Source: Hygrophila difformis (lineage: Eukaryota; Streptophyta; Magnoliopsida; Lamiales; Acanthaceae). From it: a DNA stretch of 64,000 bases. Both the position numbers and the translations under genes were made by a program. The stretch's first letter is position 1. Each line of letters opens with the position of its first letter. The notes beneath the pieces were generated by a model that was not told the DNA's origin, made no database searches, and saw nothing but the letters and a program-made list of their open reading frames with translations. The stretch is from the NCBI GenBank assembly GCA_030278955.1, contig JAOANR010000005.1, positions 34,599,105 through 34,663,104 of the forward strand, given 5' to 3'. Shown one piece after another: positions 32,109 through 45,445 of this stretch.

Positions 32109-35100
32109 TTATTGAACATAAGCCGGTTCTGTTGTCATCTGAGCTTCTTTTTCGGGGTCGAACTGCCCAAGATACTCCTTCAGTCTGTGTCCATTCACCA
32201 CCAGCTCTCCCTTGTCAGTTCGGATCCTGACAGCTCCACTTTCAAACACATGCATCACTTCGTATGGCCCTTCCCATCTGGATTTAAGCTTTCCGGGGAA
32301 TAGCTTCAACCTAGAATTAAACAACAAGACATTCTGGCCAACAAAGAAGTGTTTAGATTTAATACGACGATCGTGTAACTTCTGGGTCCGCTCTTTATAA
32401 ATCCTCGAGCTTTCATAAGCTTGCGCACGTATTTCCTCAATTTCATTGAGGTCCAACTTGCGCTTACCCTGAGCAACTCGGGAGTCAAAATTTAGCATTC
32501 GTACGGCCCAGTAAGCCTTATGCTCTAGTTCTACGGGCAAATGACAGGCTTTTCCGAAGATGAGTCTGTAAGGAGACATCCCAATGGGAGTCTTGAATGC
32601 AGTGCGGTATGCCCATAAAGCATCATTGAGCTTACGTGACCAATCTTTGCGAGTTGTCCCCACAGTGGCCTCGAGTATATGTTTGATTTCGCGGTTAGAG
32701 ACCTCGACCTGACCACTGGTTTGGGGATGATAAGGCGTGCCGATCTTGTGGAGAATCCCATTTTTGCTCATAAGATTTGCAAATGCTTTATTAACAAAAT
32801 GGGTTCCTCCATCTGATATGATCACCCTGGGTACACCAAATCTATTGAAAATGTTATTTTTCAAAAATTTGACGACCTGGTTGCCATCATTGGTTGGCAA
32901 TGCAACAGCCTCAACCCACTTGGAAACGTAATCGACAGCTACCAAGATGTAATGGTTCCCATCAGATGTCGGAAATGGTCCCATGAAGTCAATACCCCAT
33001 ACATCGAAAATCTCGAGAGTGAGAATTCCTTGTTGAGGCATCTCATCCCTCTTGGAGATATTCCCTAGTCTTTGGCATCTGTCGCAAGCTTTAACAAACG
33101 CTTTGCAATCCTCGTAAACGGTAGGCCAATAAAAACCGCACTCGAGAACCTTATGAGCTGTTCGAGTGGGGCCATGGTGACCTCCATATTCCGATTCATG
33201 GCATTTCTTAGCGATTTGATAAGCCTCGTGCTCAGTTACACATCGTCTAATAATCGAATCTGCACAATGCTTGAAGAGGTAAGGGTCTTCCCAGAAGTAG
33301 TTAACTACATCTCGGTTGAACCTCGCTTTGTGGCCTCTGCTTTGAAATGGTGGGGTTATTCCGCATGCTAAAAAGTTAGCAATATCAGAAAACCACGGAC
33401 AAGCTTGATCATGAAGATGCAAGGCAAACAGTTGTTCGTCCGGAAAATTCTCATTTACGGCTAGCTCATTTTTATCATTTTCTAGTCGAGACAAATGGTC
33501 AGCAGCACCATTGTCTCTGCCTTTTCTATCTTTTATTATGATGTTAAATTCTTGCAACAAAAGTACCCACCTGATTAATCGAGGTTTGGCGTCTTGTTTG
33601 CTAAACAAGTATCTCAGTGCAGAGTGATCTGTGTACACTGTGGTTTTCGTACCAATGAGGTATTGTCTGAATTTGTCAAACGCAAAAACCACAGCATACA
33701 TCTCCTTCTCCGTGGTGGTGTAGTTGATTTGGGCCTCATTCAGGGCATGACTTGCATAATGAATTACGCAATGCTTCCCTTCCTTATGTTGCCCTAGGAC
33801 TGCACCCACGGCGAGATCACTTGCATCACACATTACCTCGAAAGGCATTGACCAATCGGGTGGTTGCACTATTGGAGCGGAAATCAACATTTCTTTGAGC
33901 GTGTCAAAGGCTTGAACACACGCTTCATTTATTACAAAAGGGTTTTCTTTACAAAGCAAGTTAGTGAGCGGCTTGGCAATTTTAGAAAAGTCTTTTATGA
34001 ATCTCCGGTAGAAACCGGCATGCCCTAAGAAATTCCTAACTGCTTTTATTGAATTAGGCAATGGGAGGTTTGAGATGACGGAAACCTTAGCTCTGTCGAC
34101 TTCGATACCTGCGCGCGAGATGCGGTGACCCAACACTATTCCTTCGGTGACCATGAAATGGCACTTCTCCCAGTTCAACACTAGGTTGGTGTCCTCACAT
34201 CTTTTCAAAATTTGTGCAAGATTAGTCAAACATTCATCAAAAGTATCTCCATACACAGAGAAGTCGTCCATGAAAACTTCAATGCATTTTTCGATAAATT
34301 CTGAGAAAATTGACATCATGCATCTTTGAAATGTGGCAGGCGCATTACAAAGTCCAAAAGGCATGCGCCTGTATGCAAAAGTTCCATATGGACATGTGAA
34401 CGTGGTCTTGTCGTGATCCTCGCTAGCTATTACAATCTGATTATAGCCAGAATACCCATCCAAAAAGCAGTAGTACTCCCTTCCGGCCAACCTCTCCAGC
34501 ATCTGATCAATGACTGGCAAGGGGAAATGGTCCTTCCTGGTAGCGGTATTAAGCTTCCGGTAGTCGATGCAAACTCTCCAACCGGTCACTGGACGCGTCG
34601 CCACTTCTTCTCCTTGCTCGTTAGTCGTTACACAAATCCCCCCACGTTTAGGTACGACCTGCACTGGGCTAACCCATTTGCTATCAGAGATAGGATAGAT
34701 GATACCAGCATCTAAGAGCTTGATAACTTCTTTCCTTACCACTTCCTGCATATGAGGGTTCAGACGCCTTTGTGGTTGCCTTGAGGGCTTATACTCCTCT
34801 TCCATTAAAATTCTGTGCATGCAAACAGAGGGGCTTATTCCTTTTATATCAGAAATGGTCCATCCGATTGCATGTACATATTTCTTTAGAATGTCTACCA
34901 GAGCTTTTTCTTGTTCTTGTGTCAGCTTGGCTGACACAATCACCGGCAATCTTTTATGTTCAGCGAGAAAAACGTACTTAAGATGATCCGGAAGTATTTT
35001 AAGTTCAAGCTCTGGTGGGCATTCAACGGAAGGCAGCAATTTGCGAGAAATGAGTGGGAGAGAGAGATCAGATTTACCTTCAGGATCCTGTGTCAGTACA

Positions 35101-38093
35101 GGATCCACTTCCTCCTCAGCAGTGCTTTCCTCTTCCTCCGGGATGAACTCAACTCCATCGAATTCTTCAAGGTCCCCAGAGATAGGATCCTCGAAGTGGA
35201 CAGCGTTGCAGCTCCTTGGTTGTTCTGCACCTTCAGGCTTCAGTACCTGTTTTGAAACTTTGCTCGGCTCATCAGTCACAGAGTCTATGCTCTCATCCTC
35301 ACTCCTACTATCTATTACATCAAAAATGGAAGATCCCTCAGACGGGAACTTCTGCAGCTTTTCCATGTTGAAATCCAATTCTTCTTCTCCGACTCGGAGC
35401 TTGATTTGATTTGATCGAGCGTCTATAAGTGCACCGCCGGTTGAGAGAAAGGGGCGGCCTAAGATCAGTGGCATCTCGTAATCCTCCTCTATATCCAAAA
35501 TAATGAAGTCGACGGGGAAAAGAGTCCCTCCCGTCTTGACAATTACGTCCTTCAGGATTCCGATTGGATGGGTAATTGATCGGTCTGCCAGTTGTAACTT
35601 CATTGTGACCGGTTCAATTGTCCCCAAGTGAAGACGTCTCACCATGGCAAGTGGCATAACGTTGATGCTCGATCCTAGATCGCACAACCCTTTTCCAACA
35701 TTAGTTTTCCCGATGTGGATTGGCAATGTAATGCATCCTGGATCTTCCTTCTTCTCCGGTAGCACTCTTTGAATAATGGCACTGCAACTACTGTTCAAAA
35801 TCACTACTTCCTCCTGCTCAGCTTTTCTCCTCCCTGAAATCATTTCTTTAAGAAATTTAGCATAGACGGGCATTTCTGAAATCATTTCGACCAATGGAAT
35901 AGTGATCTCGACAGCTTTCAGTCTTTCTAAAAACTTTTTAAATTTTTCATCTTGCTCCTTATTTTTAAGACGTGCCGGGTATGGCACCCTTGGCATGTAC
36001 TTATTATTATTAGTTTTTGGTGGTAAAGAGAAGGAAGTTGTACCTTCAACCCTACCCTTTTCAGCTCCCTTTGCAGCTTCAGCCTGCGAAATAGCTGTTT
36101 CTGATTTGTCCTTGTCCAATCCAATACCATCTCCTCCTTCGATCCTTTCACTTCCTTTTTCACCCTCCACTAGATCCTTTTCCTCCTCGGCCGTCTCTTT
36201 TCCATGTCCAACAATTCCTTTCAGAGTCTTGCCTCCCCGTAATGTGATTGCTTTACACTGCGGGTTAGCTTCAGTACTGCTTGGAAGTGTTCCCTTCCCC
36301 CTGTTCTGTAGTTCCTTGGCCAATTGGGTGACTTGCGTCTCCACATTCTTGATTGATGACTGCAGTTGCTGATTTATATCCTTCTGATTGGCTATAAACT
36401 CAGTCATCAAGTTCTCCAAACGAGATGGTGGCCTTTGATTATATTGCTGATTCTTATCAGGTTGGGATTGGAAATTCTGGAAATTCTGGCCTTGGTTCTG
36501 ATTAGGCCTTTGTTGGATTTGAGTTTGGAAATTCTGATTCGGATTTTGAAAGTTCTGCACTCTTTGCTGGACGAATCCTTGGTTCTGAGGTCTGAAGTTT
36601 TGCTGAGGGTTTTGGAACTGGTTGGGCTGGTTTGGCTGCAACAAATGCGCGTTAAGTGCATTGTTGTTGGAATAAGAGAGATTGGGATGACGATTTTGGT
36701 AGTTCCCAGCATAATTACAGCTTTCGGTAGCTATCTGTTGGCATGTGTCAGTTGGGTGAGGCCCCTGACACAGTCCACAGACAACTCCCGATTGCTGTGT
36801 TTGAACTTGGTCTGATGATGTTCCTGCCTGAGAAGCGTCCGTTCCCTTCCCTTTATCCTGACTCAGCTGTATCGCGGCTACCTGTTCTTGCAGTTTTTCA
36901 AAATCTGTTTTCCCTTCACTTACAGCAAAGACTTTTCTAGGAGGATTCTCCTTCCTATTGTCCGTGTTTAGGATGGATCTGTTGACAGACATTGTCTCAA
37001 TCTTCTCCCAAGCTTGGTCCATAGGCAAGTGGAGTAAATGTCGTCCGCCAGCGGCGTCTAACATTGTTCTCCATGGATGGGTGAGTCCTCCGTAGAATTT
37101 CCTCAATTGCTCCCATGGTGCGTACCCATGTTGGGGGCATCGCCTGATGAGGCCCAAGAATCTCTCTTTCGCATCATATAATGACTCGTCTGGCTTCATT
37201 TTAAAATCTCCAATCTTAGCTCTTCCTTCCTCAATCTTTGATTCTGGAAAATACTTCAGCAAAAAGCTCCTCACCAAGTCTGCCCAAGTGCTCCGCAGAT
37301 TGATAGGCAATGACTTATACCAGTCCCTGGCACCACTATACAAAGAAAATGGGAACAACATTAGCCTTATAGCATCATGAGAGACTCCCTGATTTTTGAT
37401 CGTGTCGCAGAGCTCCAGGAAGGTCTGGAGATGATCATGAGGGTCCTCATGATTTGCGCCGCAGAACTGATTGTTTTGCACCAAATTAATGAGTGCCGGT
37501 TTGAGCTCGAAATTGCGTGCAGGAAAATGTGCTCTCCCAGGTCCATCCAGATAGGGCTCCACTATCGGTTGCATGAAGTCTGCTGCTGCTTGCTGCTGCT
37601 GTTGATTTCCTTGTTCAGCTTGGTTCTGGTACTGCTGGTGATAATTTGGAAATTGCTGGAAGTTATGTGGATCTTGTGGGTTGTTCTTAAATTGATCTGG
37701 ATTGAAAGCTTGGTTTTGGTATTGTTGGTTTGGTATGTTTTGATTTTGGTGAAATTGATTTACTGGTGGTGGTGGTTGTTGGTGGAATTGCTGGTATTGT
37801 TGCTGATTTGGATTTGGTAGATTCTCCTCTTCGTTGGCACGATTAGGATGCTCTACCACTCCTCCGTCTGCTCCATTACCAGGGTTATTTGGTGGTTGGT
37901 CTATGGGTAAGATCGGGGGAATGTTTTGGTTTCCTGCCATATCTGATAGATCGCTGCTTGATGTTTCAGGTGAAGTGCGGCTTTGACGCTCCTGCTCCTT
38001 CCGTCTTCTGGCTTCTGCCCTCAGTTGGCGAGCGGTCCTTTCTATTTCTAGATCGAACGGTAACTCCGGTAATGTGCTCCTTCTCCGTTGCAT
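32109..38093 (-). CDS. Athila-like gag-pol polyprotein, intact (1994 aa)
   Basis: One open frame; an in-frame TGA 15 nt upstream fixes the Met at 38093 as the first possible start. The N-terminus is Arg-rich then Gln/Asn-rich (to about 170). Gag core covers about 170-400 ([44 protein letters not shown]), with a [13 protein letters not shown] knuckle at about 434-447. A long Asn/Gln linker leads to the protease, with the Athila-type [14 protein letters not shown] at about 801-815, where DLGS replaces DSGA. RT has [19 protein letters not shown] and FMDD (about 1274-1277). RNase H follows ([28 protein letters not shown]). Integrase has an HHCC region at about 1636-1671 and the core [11 protein letters not shown] ... 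ISDGGTHF ... [14 protein letters not shown], with Athila-typical [17 protein letters not shown]. No chromodomain is present. Function: particle protein and all enzymes for replication of this element. No stops or frameshifts. Confidence 0.96.
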   Translation of the reverse strand: MQRRRSTLPELPFDLEIERTARQLRAEARRRKEQERQSRTSPETSSSDLSDMAGNQNIPPILPIDQPPNNPGNGADGGVVEHPNRANEEENLPNPNQQQYQQFHQQPPPPVNQFHQNQNIPNQQYQNQAFNPDQFKNNPQDPHNFQQFPNYHQQYQNQAEQGNQQQQQAAADFMQPIVEPYLDGPGRAHFPARNFELKPALINLVQNNQFCGANHEDPHDHLQTFLELCDTIKNQGVSHDAIRLMLFPFSLYSGARDWYKSLPINLRSTWADLVRSFLLKYFPESKIEEGRAKIGDFKMKPDESLYDAKERFLGLIRRCPQHGYAPWEQLRKFYGGLTHPWRTMLDAAGGRHLLHLPMDQAWEKIETMSVNRSILNTDNRKENPPRKVFAVSEGKTDFEKLQEQVAAIQLSQDKGKGTDASQAGTSSDQVQTQQSGVVCGLCQGPHPTDTCQQIATESCNYAGNYQNRHPNLSYSNNNALNAHLLQPNQPNQFQNPQQNFRPQNQGFVQQRVQNFQNPNQNFQTQIQQRPNQNQGQNFQNFQSQPDKNQQYNQRPPSRLENLMTEFIANQKDINQQLQSSIKNVETQVTQLAKELQNRGKGTLPSSTEANPQCKAITLRGGKTLKGIVGHGKETAEEEKDLVEGEKGSERIEGGDGIGLDKDKSETAISQAEAAKGAEKGRVEGTTSFSLPPKTNNNKYMPRVPYPARLKNKEQDEKFKKFLERLKAVEITIPLVEMISEMPVYAKFLKEMISGRRKAEQEEVVILNSSCSAIIQRVLPEKKEDPGCITLPIHIGKTNVGKGLCDLGSSINVMPLAMVRRLHLGTIEPVTMKLQLADRSITHPIGILKDVIVKTGGTLFPVDFIILDIEEDYEMPLILGRPFLSTGGALIDARSNQIKLRVGEEELDFNMEKLQKFPSEGSSIFDVIDSRSEDESIDSVTDEPSKVSKQVLKPEGAEQPRSCNAVHFEDPISGDLEEFDGVEFIPEEEESTAEEEVDPVLTQDPEGKSDLSLPLISRKLLPSVECPPELELKILPDHLKYVFLAEHKRLPVIVSAKLTQEQEKALVDILKKYVHAIGWTISDIKGISPSVCMHRILMEEEYKPSRQPQRRLNPHMQEVVRKEVIKLLDAGIIYPISDSKWVSPVQVVPKRGGICVTTNEQGEEVATRPVTGWRVCIDYRKLNTATRKDHFPLPVIDQMLERLAGREYYCFLDGYSGYNQIVIASEDHDKTTFTCPYGTFAYRRMPFGLCNAPATFQRCMMSIFSEFIEKCIEVFMDDFSVYGDTFDECLTNLAQILKRCEDTNLVLNWEKCHFMVTEGIVLGHRISRAGIEVDRAKVSVISNLPLPNSIKAVRNFLGHAGFYRRFIKDFSKIAKPLTNLLCKENPFVINEACVQAFDTLKEMLISAPIVQPPDWSMPFEVMCDASDLAVGAVLGQHKEGKHCVIHYASHALNEAQINYTTTEKEMYAVVFAFDKFRQYLIGTKTTVYTDHSALRYLFSKQDAKPRLIRWVLLLQEFNIIIKDRKGRDNGAADHLSRLENDKNELAVNENFPDEQLFALHLHDQACPWFSDIANFLACGITPPFQSRGHKARFNRDVVNYFWEDPYLFKHCADSIIRRCVTEHEAYQIAKKCHESEYGGHHGPTRTAHKVLECGFYWPTVYEDCKAFVKACDRCQRLGNISKRDEMPQQGILTLEIFDVWGIDFMGPFPTSDGNHYILVAVDYVSKWVEAVALPTNDGNQVVKFLKNNIFNRFGVPRVIISDGGTHFVNKAFANLMSKNGILHKIGTPYHPQTSGQVEVSNREIKHILEATVGTTRKDWSRKLNDALWAYRTAFKTPIGMSPYRLIFGKACHLPVELEHKAYWAVRMLNFDSRVAQGKRKLDLNEIEEIRAQAYESSRIYKERTQKLHDRRIKSKHFFVGQNVLLFNSRLKLFPGKLKSRWEGPYEVMHVFESGAVRIRTDKGELVVNGHRLKEYLGQFDPEKEAQMTTEPAYVQ

Positions 38094-38328
38094 AAGCAGT
38101 TGGTATCAAACTTTTGACAGTACCTGTACAACCCCCAGGTTAGTAACAGTTCAAGAACATATACAAGAACTATCTATGAGTAAATCAGGAATGTAATTCT
38201 CCTAGTAAACGGCGCTGCATCCTCCCCAGCAACGGCGCCATGAAACTTTTGACGAGTTTCATTGCGCTGCCGGGGAGTGAAGAACCGTTTAAATACAACT
38301 TCCAATTTCATGGCGCTCCCAAGTTATG
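38094..38328 (-). other. Short leader between PBS and gag of element C, with an LTR-end/PBS echo
   Basis: In plus orientation 38222-38257 reads CCTCCCCAGCAACGGCGCCA followed by TGAAACTTTTGACGAG: an imperfect second copy of the PBS followed by a copy of the first 16 bases of the adjoining LTR. A third echo, CAAACTTTTGACAG, is next to the gag start (about 38106-38119). No gene is seen. Confidence 0.75.
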
Positions 38329-38347
38329 ATCCCCGGCAACGGCGCCA
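38329..38347 (-). promoter_or_regulatory. Primer-binding site of element C (tRNA-Asp type)
   Basis: The minus strand reads TGGCGCCGTTGCCGGGGAT directly after the LTR end. This is complementary to the 3' end of plant tRNA-Asp, the primer used by Athila and related Tat-group elements. Confidence 0.92.
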
Positions 38348-41084
38348 TGAAACTTTTGACGAGCTCCGCCAACACGAGTAATTTTCTGAAAATTCCTTTT
38401 ACTGGTTTATTGCTTAAGGAGGAAACTGTGATTTCAAATGGTGCCTCGAAAGTCCCCGGCAACGGCCATGAAACTTTTGCACCCAAGCTAAGTTTCATTT
38501 TGCTACTGGGGGGTTGAAGAACCGTCTAAATACAATTTCCAAGTTCGGATTTATTAAATGGAAAGAGTTATGATTGGGGGAAGGGGTTTAAGAATATATT
38601 AAGATTTCCCTTTTTATTACTCCTGTGGGGTTCAAACGGCGCTGTGGTTCATCCAGCCATGAAACTTTTGACAAGTATCACGGTGCAACCGGGATGGACC
38701 TTCAGTCTGTCACCCTGAAAGTCCTAGGTATCTGCACCATAATGCTTCTCTTAATTTCATGTCAAGAAGATACCTGCCATGAAATTCTTGAACATCTTCC
38801 CACTGTATGAGTATTTTCCCAAAATGTTATTTTTATTTACTCGTGTCACGAAACTGTGCTCCCGAAAGCGCACGGGTCAAAAATTGCAGTAATTTATAGT
38901 AAGTACCGGATCGTTCACTGGAGGATGTGCGATGGAAGCAGGACCCACGTCGTTTACTAAGATTTTCCACTCGATTACTCGTTTCAAGTTTTGCAAGGGT
39001 TTCTAACAACTACTTGGCATAAATTAAACCAGATCATGAAAGCAGTAAAAATTATTCTACAAAGCATGGTAAACTAGATCGAAGAAAGCAATTAAATTTA
39101 TATTATGAAAGCAATATAAAATTATGCTACACTATCTAGAAAGCAGGTTAAATATGACAGAAGGGACAGGGAGGAAATAATAAAGATTGGACAAGATTCA
39201 GATGAAACACAATTAAACTTCCATTTTTAATACACAGATCTCAGCTTGGGATAATCCTCTAGTTAGCTAACTCTCATGCTTTCTACACCATGTTCCCTTT
39301 AACAGACAGGTACTTATGGTGAGAATTTACATGCTCTTAAGACAACAATTTCTAAGATACCACAGACTTATAACTCCCTCCACAGGCCTTGTGAAGTTAC
39401 ATTACATATCTGTGGTGGACAAGCAACACCTAACATATCATTAGTTGACATGCCAAGTACTCCTATCATTCCCCCATGTCACACCCAAAGTTTCAAATCA
39501 AGCCCCAAACCATTCCATAACTCTCAAACCTTTTAACAGATGGACAGCCCCTAATTCTTCCGAGTGACCTCTATGAAAGCATTTAAAAGGAAAGCAGTAA
39601 AGAAAGCTGTAAGGAAAGCATTTAAATCTATCACTCGGAATCGTTAAAAACGTCTCTTTCCGTTAGTATAAAAGAGCCCCTGGTCTTGGTGACCAGATGC
39701 AGATCAAGAACCCCCGAGATATCAATAAGCCACAGAGCTTACAACATCTGGGTGGTTATGAGATACAAACTAAATGAAACAGATCCACAAGTGAACCTAT
39801 TCCGGATGTACTCACTCAAGACTCAATTCTAGACTTTGGCAGAAGAAGATAGTAGTCGAAGGAATACTCGACCTTACCTTAGAAATTCACCAAGGCCTAT
39901 ATGTTGTTCCTCTAGTATTATTTATCACATCTCTTCTACACCCAAGTGGATATTGACTTAATGCGATATCTAATATCAGATTTCCAACACACAGCAATTT
40001 TGAGAAGCAAATGAATGTTTGAAAATCATTCCCTGGACTGGTACTAGACTCTCAATTAAAACACAGATCCTTTCAGTCTAGATGAGACCTAATCGCTGAC
40101 TCTGCTTCTAAGCTCTCAAAATCAACCCCCAGTAGAATGTGAATTAGTCATAACTGTCGAATTTATCCCTTACTCAGATCCGGATTTTACAAGGAATTTT
40201 TGTTGGAAATTTATTATGCGGCATCTGATTTACATCATGACTCCTGTGTCCAAGGGGAAGGATCCCCAAAATAATGATATGACCGGAACATCTACATAAT
40301 AGTATCATGCATACAAGTATATGAAAAGGAGAATAAATTACCCCAAAATATATGGTGGGGTTAGACAGAATGCGATACATAAAGGTGGATTAGCCTGAGA
40401 TGAGAAGAAATTGGCTAAAAAGAGTGCCAGAGATAGTTGGGGTTTTCCGGACTGCAAACATCTGCTGTCTGGTTCCCAATTATCCAAGATGATTGATTGC
40501 AGACAGAAAGAATCCCAAACGACGGTGACCGCCGTCATTCAGTTTTCTTTTGTCTGTGAGAGGAAGAAAAACCCACATATTTCTTGCTGTAATATTTCTC
40601 AACTGATGTTGGTCGACATCAGTTGATACTATTACAACTTGAATTCAGGTTGAGAAATTAAGATAAAGAAAATTAAAACTGTATCTGATTAGGAATTGGC
40701 TGAGTGACTAATCAAAACTCTTAGTGAAGAGAACGCTCGCCGAAGCTTCCACCAACCACTAATCAGATCATGCAAAATAACAGATAATGATTGACACACA
40801 GAAGACGGGTTAGTCGATATCCCTGTGAAGGGACCTTTCACCAACATTAATCTATGTGTTCCTCATTATCCGTTCATACACGCAATGAAAGAGAAAATAG
40901 GAAAGTAAGAAAATATTTTTGGTATTGTGTGGGTGTTAAGCACACAATAAATGGACACTAGTGGGTTGAGATGTGTAATGGATAAAAATCAGATGAATTG
41001 GGCCTAGGCCCAATACACCCATGCAACTTACACAAATCATGAAAGAAAATATTTTTGGAGTTTCCAAAATAGAAGGGATGGTTC

Positions 41085-41545
41085 AATTCGAATTATTGGG
41101 GTAATTCGAATTGAGAATGCATGAAGGATGAAGTATTACTTACTCAATTGATCATTGCTAGAAATTGGAGCATCATCCAATTCGAATTATTGACCAATTC
41201 GAATTAATTCGAATTGGACAATTCGAATTGGCAAAGTTCCTTTCTTTGCTCAAATTGACTAAGGTATTTACCTCAAAGGGAGGGTGAGTTCGAATTATAC
41301 AGCAATTCGAATTAATTCGAATTGCAACAATTCGAATTGGTAGAGGATGGAAAATAAACAAAGTCATGAATGTGTGGCAATGGATACAATGTGGTTTTTA
41401 ACCCAATTCGAATTGTTGAGCAGTTCGAATTAACTCGAATGGCATAATTCGAATTGGTTGAAAACCACATGAAGAGAATAGTTTGGGTATGCAATTCGAA
41501 TTTCCTTTAGCAATTCGAATTAATTCGAACTGCCTCAATTCGAAT
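41085..41545. repeat. AATTCGAATT palindrome array 1, right LTR of C
   Basis: LTR counterpart of 8839-9299; lies downstream of the TATA box, so within the predicted transcript. Confidence 0.9.
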
Positions 41546-42416
41546 CACACATTTTCAAACACAACAATTTTTGTTTTCTCACAAGTGTGGGTTAGGTGAA
41601 CACTGTACTGTAATGATGGGTTTAGATTTGCTAAATCCTTCATCTCACATCAGTGTCATTTCACAGCTACCCTAGTGAGATTTTCAAGAAATAAACAAAT
41701 ACATGTCTAGTGGGTATTGGCCAGATTCAAACCCTATTTCTACAAACAAGAAATCAAAGATCAAAGAGCCTAAAACATCTAGTTATCTAAGAACTACATG
41801 AGTAAACTGAGAACACTCAAGTTATCTAAGGTAGCATAAAATGCAATAAGACAAGAAGAACAAAACTTAAATATAAATATAAATTGACACAGTCATAAAA
41901 AACATCTAAAACCTAAGAACACTTATTTGAAGCTCTAAGGCACTAAATCAAGCCAAAAACCCATCAAACATGCATTTATTAAGTTTGAATGTCAACTAGG
42001 ACATAATAAATGTAACCTAGTTGAAACAAACAAACACTAAGCATTTATTTCTAAGGAAAGCATTAAAGAGTGCCAAAACAAATGGATAAAACCATTTCTG
42101 GAAATTTTCCTTGTATTGACACTTGAAAGCAAAATAAGAACCCAACACCATCATTAGCTTGAAGGTAGGGTTTATTCTAACTAGAAAGCATGTAAACATA
42201 TGGAAAATGGCTACTCTAAGGGTTACACAAACTGCTTCTATACTAAACTAAGATTACAGCATGTAAAGATTAAAATACTTGCAAGAAAAATAAACTAAAC
42301 TAATCTAAACTACCTACCTAACCCTTAAGGGGTGTGGAAACTCCTGCTGTTCTTTTTGTCCCAAGCTGCCTTTTGGTTAAAATTCTTGATCTCTTGATTC
42401 TGTTGTGGAAGGTCTG

Positions 42417-42426
42417 CTTTTATAGA
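42417..42426 (-). promoter_or_regulatory. TATA box of Athila-like LTR (right copy, drives the element)
   Basis: The minus strand reads GTCTATAAAAGCAG. It is about 67 bp downstream of palindrome array 42917-42493. As the 5' LTR copy this would be the promoter of the full-length RNA. Confidence 0.65.
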
Positions 42427-42492
42427 CAATCTTCAAGACCCTAGGCCCACCAGTGTTGTGCACAGTTTTCTTTGGATGAATTGTTGAGTGAA

Positions 42493-42917
42493 GTTCGAAT
42501 TATCTCAACCAATTCGAATTAATTCGAATTGTGAGATCTCTTCCTTGAGCTGGGATTTTGGCCTTCAGTAGTCAATTCGAATTGTTGTTGCTAATTCGAA
42601 TTAATTCGAACTAGACAATTCGAATTACATCTTTTCTCGAATTGGATGAGGGTTTCTGCTTGGCTCATTGCACTTTGTTGGCAATTCGAATTGTTTGTGC
42701 CAATTCGAATTAATTCGAATTTGGACAATTCGAATTGCATCTTCTTCTTGCCTTTGGGTTTCTTCTCTCTTCATTTCCTAATTCGAATTAATTCGAACTT
42801 GAATAATTCGAACTAGCCTTCTGCATCCCTTCCGACACTTAACCATTTCTTGCTCTCTTTAGCAATTCGAATTGTTGTGCAATTCGAATTAATTCGAATT
42901 GCTCACAATTCGAATTG
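42493..42917. repeat. AATTCGAATT palindrome array 2, right LTR of C, upstream of the TATA box
   Basis: LTR counterpart of 10247-10671; five modules in the U3 region of the 5' LTR. Confidence 0.9.
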
Positions 42918-43256
42918 TGCTTCAATCACTTAACCAAATTCTCAGTTGTGGGATTTTCAATCTTTTTCCCATCTTTTTGGATTTTTGTGGGCTCTTTTAT
43001 TCTTTTGCCCATCTTTTCATTCCTCTTTCTTTTCTTTTTCCTTTTTTCATGTTTTTGGATTTTTCTAACACAAATGCAATTAAAATTGCATATTTTGTGT
43101 CTTTTTATTACCGGCTCAATGTTTTTACAAACTCGCATTAATCTGTCAAATTCAACTGCTTTCTTATTGAAATAAGATGGAATCACGATCAAAATGTCCG
43201 TCTCAGACACGGAAATGGATTGGAAATAATGGACAATTTTGGCCATTATCATACGT

Positions 43257-45410
43257 GCTCAAGCATAATCCACACGCTCTGTAGGAAAAAGAAAGAAATG
43301 GTTTTGGGTCAGCACAACTTGCTGAGTTAGGTAACACATACATGATCGTGGGGTTTCAAAGCCATTAAATTAATATTTAAACAAAAGCATGATAATAATT
43401 CATAAACAATTTAATTTAATTAACTAAATAACTTGCATAACTAATTCATGGATTCTAACTAATAACACATTAGCATAATTTAAATAAAGCCTTAAATAAT
43501 TTAAATGGACAATAAATTAATATTTTAACTATTCTCATTACACCCAAGATTTAGTATTTCAAGTATTTCACGATTGCATCGCAATCTCGTCAAGTTTAGC
43601 CGATAGCCCGGCGGCCGCAGCCGTATCCGCCGTACCCAGTACCACTCCGGAGCCTCGGAAACCCAAATGGATATTCTCGAGAGTGTAGGCCATATATCTC
43701 ATGCCGTTTTGGCAATTTATCTCAAATTTCGCGCGGAGTCACCATCGTCCATAAATGCACGAAGTGAATAGTTAGGGGGGCACCCTGCAGAGCACTCACC
43801 CCCTAATTTTTAATTGATCAAGTTTGTAAGGGGATTTTTCAAAATTCTTATTTCATGTATTTATTTCAAAAAGAGATTTCTACTCGTTTAAATCTTAAAG
43901 GCTAATTTCACCGTTTCAACAAGATTTTCAAAATTTGACTTCGATAAACCACTATTTACTCCAGAATTAATTAAAATCAGTTTTAAATCCGAAAATTCTG
44001 AAATTTTATCAGTGACTCGAAAACACAGATTCGAACAAGTTTCGTGTTTTAACTTATTCGATCCGAGTTAAGGAAATAAGTCAAAAACGTGGATTTTCAT
44101 TAGGTTACTAATCTGTCCGAAATTTTACACAGCAGTTTCATGATTTCGAGATCTACCATAGCAAATGAACTCCAAATTGGATGACATTTTACAGGAAGAT
44201 ACGTAAGACATGGATCTACAAGTTTCATGTTCTGCTAAAGTTCTAAGTCAGCCTAGATCTATTGTCAAAATCGGCTACAAGCTTGGACTAAAGTTCTGTC
44301 AAGATTTCAAGATCTAAATTTAGAACAGTTCAGTTTGGGATAATTTCGGATATCAAAACTTAATGAAAAATTACGAAATTTTTACACAACCTAGAGCAAT
44401 GTCTTAGGAATGTTTTTTGTGTTTTAAATTTACTTGTTTGATCAGTTTTAAGGGTTCTGAAAATTCGTGCAAAGACGCTGTGCCGTAGAGTTTTTCGTGT
44501 TGACAGATTTTAAGTTCTTGATTAAATCTTTAGATTAGGTGTATTTTAATTCGCCCAAAACCATAATAAATTTAACTTACAGATTTTTGGACATTCCGGC
44601 TCGTCGATTCGAAGGCGTGGCTTCCAGTCCACCGTTTGTCTCCTTGATTCGTCGGGTTCTTCGTTCTAGATCTGGATCGGGGTTTAGGATAGAAAAAGAT
44701 CAAGTTAGGATTCGTTTTCGAATCAAGAATGGAAAAAGAACGGGCCAGAACTTACCACAACAATAGAAGCCTGTAGATTTTCGTCCAATTCAGTCCCTTC
44801 TCTTGGTTTCGTGCCTCCGACGACTCCGGAATTAGTGTTTGATATGTAGAGATTTTTCGTAGGGTTTGAAAAGTGTTCGGGACCGATTAAGATGGTTATT
44901 TATAGATGTGCAAGACCTAGGGGACATCCAAGGTCGGCCCTAGGGTGTCTTGAGCCGCAAGGTGAGCAACCAAAGTCGATAAATCCGGATTCGGGCGAGA
45001 AATCTCGCATTGTTTGTTTCTGTCCAACGGTGCGGGGTTGGCGCGCCGTTTGGGGAAACCCCGCGCGGCCACCGCGCGATCTCCGCCTGCACTTGGGTCC
45101 GGGCGGGTCGTGCGATCTGTCGAGCCTTTCCTCCTCTCTTTCGGACTTCTATCCCTCTATGTTCTCGAATTTTGATTTCCGGGCTATTTCTGGACTCCAA
45201 TTTCCTATCTAAAATTTTACTCAGGTCTAGATTTAATATTGGCCTCGAATTCTCGAGTCCATTAGTGTCGGGTTCCCGTGTCATGATTTATTTAACTTAA
45301 TTTAATTCCTTTTTAAATTAAATTTCATTTCTCATTTCCATGTGATTCCTTATCTATTTATTATGTTTATTTATTTGTTTGTTTATTTATTGCGTTTATT
45401 TATTATTTGT

Positions 45411-45445
<35 letters not shown>

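Larger units (their letters stand above)
6102..43251 (-). mobile_element. Giant Athila-like Ty3/gypsy element C (minus), host of nested element D
   Basis: This is a complete LTR retrotransposon on the minus strand: 5' LTR 43251-38348, PBS 38347-38329, gag-pol 38093-32109, a long pol-env spacer, an env-position ORF 29472-25201, a 3' noncoding stretch split by element D, a PPT at 11019-11006 and the 3' LTR 11005-6102. Both LTRs are 4904 bp. The target-site duplication TACGT flanks it at 6097-6101 and 43252-43256. Removing D and its duplicated target leaves about 24.6 kb. Lineage evidence is the tRNA-Asp PBS, a protease with CDLGSS in place of DSGA, the [11 protein letters not shown] integrase core, no chromodomain, and the second ORF with a plant-transposon-protein-like domain. 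LTR copies differ at roughly 20-25 positions by eye, so it is young but older than D. Confidence 0.95.
38348..43251 (-). repeat. 5' LTR of Athila-like element C (4904 bp)
   Basis: Same length and ends as the copy at 6102-11005. Outer end GGCCATTATCA at 43251 followed by the target copy TACGT. By eye the copies differ at some 20-25 scattered bases and a short cluster at the PBS-proximal end. In transcription direction it carries array 42917-42493, TATA 42426-42417, then array 41545-41085, then more than 2.7 kb without repeats or genes. Confidence 0.95.

Noticed and set aside
35902..37820. Several frames of 100-150 codons on the plus strand opposite the Athila gag-pol
   Set aside because: They are antisense readings of the 1994-codon frame and mirror its low-complexity Gln/Asn region.
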